Shown one piece after another: positions 61,451-64,000 of a stretch of DNA of 64,000 bases. Source of the DNA: Paulownia fortunei (Eukaryota > Streptophyta > Magnoliopsida > Lamiales > Paulowniaceae); assembly GCA_019321725.1 (NCBI GenBank), contig CM033106.1:19070551-19134550 (forward strand), in the 5' to 3' direction. Under the pieces are notes generated by a model. It saw nothing but the letters and a program-made list of their open reading frames with translations. It did not search any database and was not told the DNA's origin. Both the position numbers and the translations under genes were made by a program. The first letter of the stretch is position 1. Every line of letters starts with the position of its first letter.

Positions 61451-63792
61451 GTAAGTATTCGTTACAGATTTGACATTATCTCATACTTATGTGCATTTGC
61501 TTTTTGTCACTGTCATGGTTTCTGATTTAGTAGTTTGTGTGTTTAAAAGGTACTTAGATGCTTGCTAACTAGTATCAGGGGTGGACATTGTTGGCTAGAA
61601 CCCATTTTATTTTTGGAGGAATAGAATACCTCACCAGATCTTGGTTTGTGCGAATACCCAAATTGGGTCCAATAGTATCAATCAGCTTGAATGCTAGACT
61701 GTTTTGCCCTTATTTAGCTCACTTTGGTGAAGGGGATGTGTAACTACACGGCATTCAGAATTTTCAACGCTCAAATGCATTAGTTCAGAAAATTAAATAA
61801 ATTGTAACTGTGTCACTGAGTTGCCATTTAGCTTCAGTAGAATACCTTTTCATCTTCGTTGGTCTTCCGTTATGCATAAGGAAGTTGAGGAAACATGTCA
61901 CTTACATTTTGAAACATGTATATCAGAAACTGTAGTTGAAATTTTTTTGTACGGATGTAAATTTCATTTTCCAAAAATTTCAAAAAAAAAAGGAGCACAA
62001 TCATTTTTTTTAAACATCACATATAGAAAAAATCATTTTTGTAAAAACAAGGGGGTAAATACATTTCATCCAGGGATGTGAGATACTGTAATACTTCACA
62101 AATGGTTGCCTTTTATATAATAAACCTCTACTTGGTGGTTCTTAACAACCATGAAAAAGGAGATTGAAGCTAACTACTGACTCTATAATTTCCAGGATTC
62201 TCTAAGCACACTCCTGCATATATGACTTGTTTGGTATTCAGGTTCTTGAAAGTATCTATTGGTATTTAGGTCCATAGAAGTATCTACAGTGATGTCCGAA
62301 GTATCTGTTCCATTAATCAAGTTACGATTTTGGGTTAATTACACCTTCTTACCCAGTTAATTTGGTTATTACCAGCTCTACCCTTTCGAAAATGATAATT
62401 ACATTGATGTCCCTTGTTAATTTTATTGGCATAACAATTTCCTCCTTCCGTAGTGTGCGAAATAGAAAATTCTGCCGTTATCACCAAATTCTGAATGAAC
62501 ATAAAATTTTATCCCTGATTAGATTGTTGTTTATTTTTTGGACATAAATACCATGTGAGGGGGTGGGGTGGGTAAGGGTAATTTACCAAAACAAATAGCA
62601 CCAACTGGGAGTGTGCATGTAATGTTTCAAAATATCCAAGGGGTTTAATTGTAATTTTCCTGATATCCTGGAACTCATATTTCCCGATCGCATAGCAATT
62701 TGCTATTTTTCCTAATTTATGGTCTTACAACTGATGACACTACAAACCACATAAAAATAATTATGGAATGTATTTCATCATGATAAGTAATGTCTATATG
62801 CTTATTTATCAAAACAACTCGTTACATCTATATGCGCTACGCCAAAATGAAGTCATCTGATTTTGGCAATCAATAGTTGTAAAGAACGCAAATGCATACT
62901 TAGTGCACACCCTAAGAAGAGTAAAAATAATCATTCTCGTAATTTGATTGGTCAACTGTTCCATGTACCGCACTCTACTAGTGAAGGAAAACAATATCCC
63001 CAATAAAAATACAAACCAATTTCATGGTCAGATATCAAGGAGCGAATTGGGTTGCAATGTGGTTTGGAAATGGTTCACATAATTATGTATAGAGAGAGGG
63101 AGGGGGAGGGAGAGACACAAAAGAGCTTCATCCATGATTAACAAACTCGAAGGCAAGGAGAGGGACCGGGAGAGGGAGAGGGACAGGCACAAAAGAGCGA
63201 GGGAGAGGGAGAGGGACAGGCGCAAAAGAGCGAGGGAGAGGAGAGGCATAAAAGAGCTTCATCCAAGATTAACACACTTGAAGGCAAATTGATATTTTAA
63301 AATTAGCAAGGAAAGAGTTTGTAATAACACGGACTAGCTTCATCCAAGATTAACACGCTCGGACGCAAATTGATATTTTGAAAATAGCAAGGAAAGAGTT
63401 TGTAATTGAGTTTAGGGAAGGGTGTTGTAATTGAGTTTGAAAATAGGGAAGGGTGTTGTAATAGTTTCACCTTAATTAATACACTTGGATGCAAAATTGA
63501 CTTTTTAGAAATGGGTAGGGAGGAGTTGGTAATTACGCTAAATTGCAGGGGAGCACGGTGAAATTAACACTATTTTTAAAATATTTCCACCCAGGAAGGG
63601 AAGCAACTTGTGGTACGGTGTCAAACCGAAAGAGCAATTTAGGACTAGCGAAAGTCGTAAGTTCGACAGTTTGAATTTTGGATGGGTGTGGACCACTTTA
63701 TGGTAAATTAGACATATTGCACTACACAAAGATTAAAGTATCACATTACACACTATGGTGGGGATGGACTATATATATATATATATATATAT
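61451..63792 (+). other. PUS7 intron 12 (start) and repeats
   Basis: A GTAAGTATTC donor follows exon 12, whose last codon is split (AT|). The next PUS7 exon, expected to begin with G and encode a VHSYQSYLWN-like segment, was not found before 64000. No other gene seen; the tandem repeat at 63085-63545 and (AT)n at 63770-63792 lie here. Confidence 0.6.
63085..63545. repeat. Compound tandem repeat
   Basis: Purine-rich units (GAGGGAGAGGGACAGGCRCAAAAGAGC-like, 63085-63250) alternate with and then give way to four diverged copies of a ~75-bp unit with AGCTTCATCCAAGATTAACAC and GCAAATTGATATTTT at about 63126, 63257, 63340 and 63463. Confidence 0.75.
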
Positions 63793-64000
63793 GTTCCTCC
63801 TAAAGTCTTTGGTTGGATGGCTTATGTTCATATTCATAAACAACATCAAGAGAAGTATGATACAAAGCCTTGAAATGCAGTTTCGTGGCTAGTCTTCTAC
63901 TAAAAAGGGTCATTGCTGTTATAAACCCCCGAGTTGTATGTTCTTTGTCTCATTTAATGTGTCCTATCATGAAGATACATCATTGTTTCCACTCCTGACC
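63793..64000 (+). mobile_element. Ty1/Copia integrase fragment, continues past the window
   Basis: Reads PPKVFGWMAYVHIHKQHQEK then YDTK and, after frame changes, SLSHLMCPIMKIHH-type text, matching the region after the Copia integrase core (PxVFGCxAYVHxH...KxDPRxxKCxFxGY). It begins right after an (AT)n tract. Different in sequence from Copia A and B, which are on the other strand. Confidence 0.75.

Noticed and set aside
62333..62660. Possible MITE (GGGTTAATTACACC at left, GGGGTTTAATTGTAATTTT at right)
   Set aside because: The two ends are not true inverted repeats of each other and no target duplication is visible; may be an internal piece of a larger repeat.
1..64000. tRNA genes, rRNA, CRISPR arrays, organelle inserts
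   Set aside because: No cloverleaf-capable tRNA, no rRNA core sequence, no regularly spaced repeats and no chloroplast or mitochondrial genes were recognised; tRNA-like text at 9050-9250 belongs to SINE units.

Overview
The window is AT-rich plant nuclear DNA, almost certainly from a eudicot. The signs are GT-AG introns, a U12-type AT-AC intron, Ty1/Copia and Ty3/Gypsy elements with plant-type primer sites, a MULE transposase, a plant LINE with an RNase H domain, and a phototropin relic. I cannot narrow the taxon from sequence alone.

Layout. 1-2320: decayed LINE, inserted in the 3' LTR of a Copia element. 2321-10151: that Copia element (minus strand, RT YVDD motif still readable), with tRNA-like SINE units in its other LTR. 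10152-13850: Copia LTR pieces split by a 2.9 kb solo LTR. 14472-15301: a small two-exon gene for a secreted six-cysteine, thionin-like peptide. 15302-17925: intergenic. 17926-20426: second solo LTR of the same family, in opposite orientation. 20600-25411: two more Copia pieces placed head to head. 26290-28382: Copia gag/integrase fragment, cut off by a MULE (28383 to about 33030) that has a transposase relic and a convergent GRF-type zinc-finger gene. 33031-37424: internally deleted Ty3/Gypsy element of the Tat type. 37425-39925: phototropin-2 pseudogene (minus strand). 39950-41890: two Copia LTR relics.

42516 to beyond the window: the one large host gene, a TruD/PUS7-type tRNA/mRNA pseudouridine synthase. 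Twelve exons are visible, encoding the first 405 codons, and the reading frame holds across all eleven complete introns. Intron 10 has AT-AC ends and U12 splice signals. Intron 11 (7.7 kb) is enlarged by a solo LTR with an exact 5-bp target duplication and by a MITE-like element. The gene has not ended at base 64000; the last 200 bases are another Copia integrase fragment, probably inside intron 12.

The window is therefore one conserved housekeeping gene and one small defence-peptide-like gene set in nested transposons. I found no operon-like or clearly new multi-gene system. The most informative points are the AT-AC intron, the phototropin relic with a lost photoactive cysteine, the MULE/GRF pair, and repeated insertions at one LTR site.
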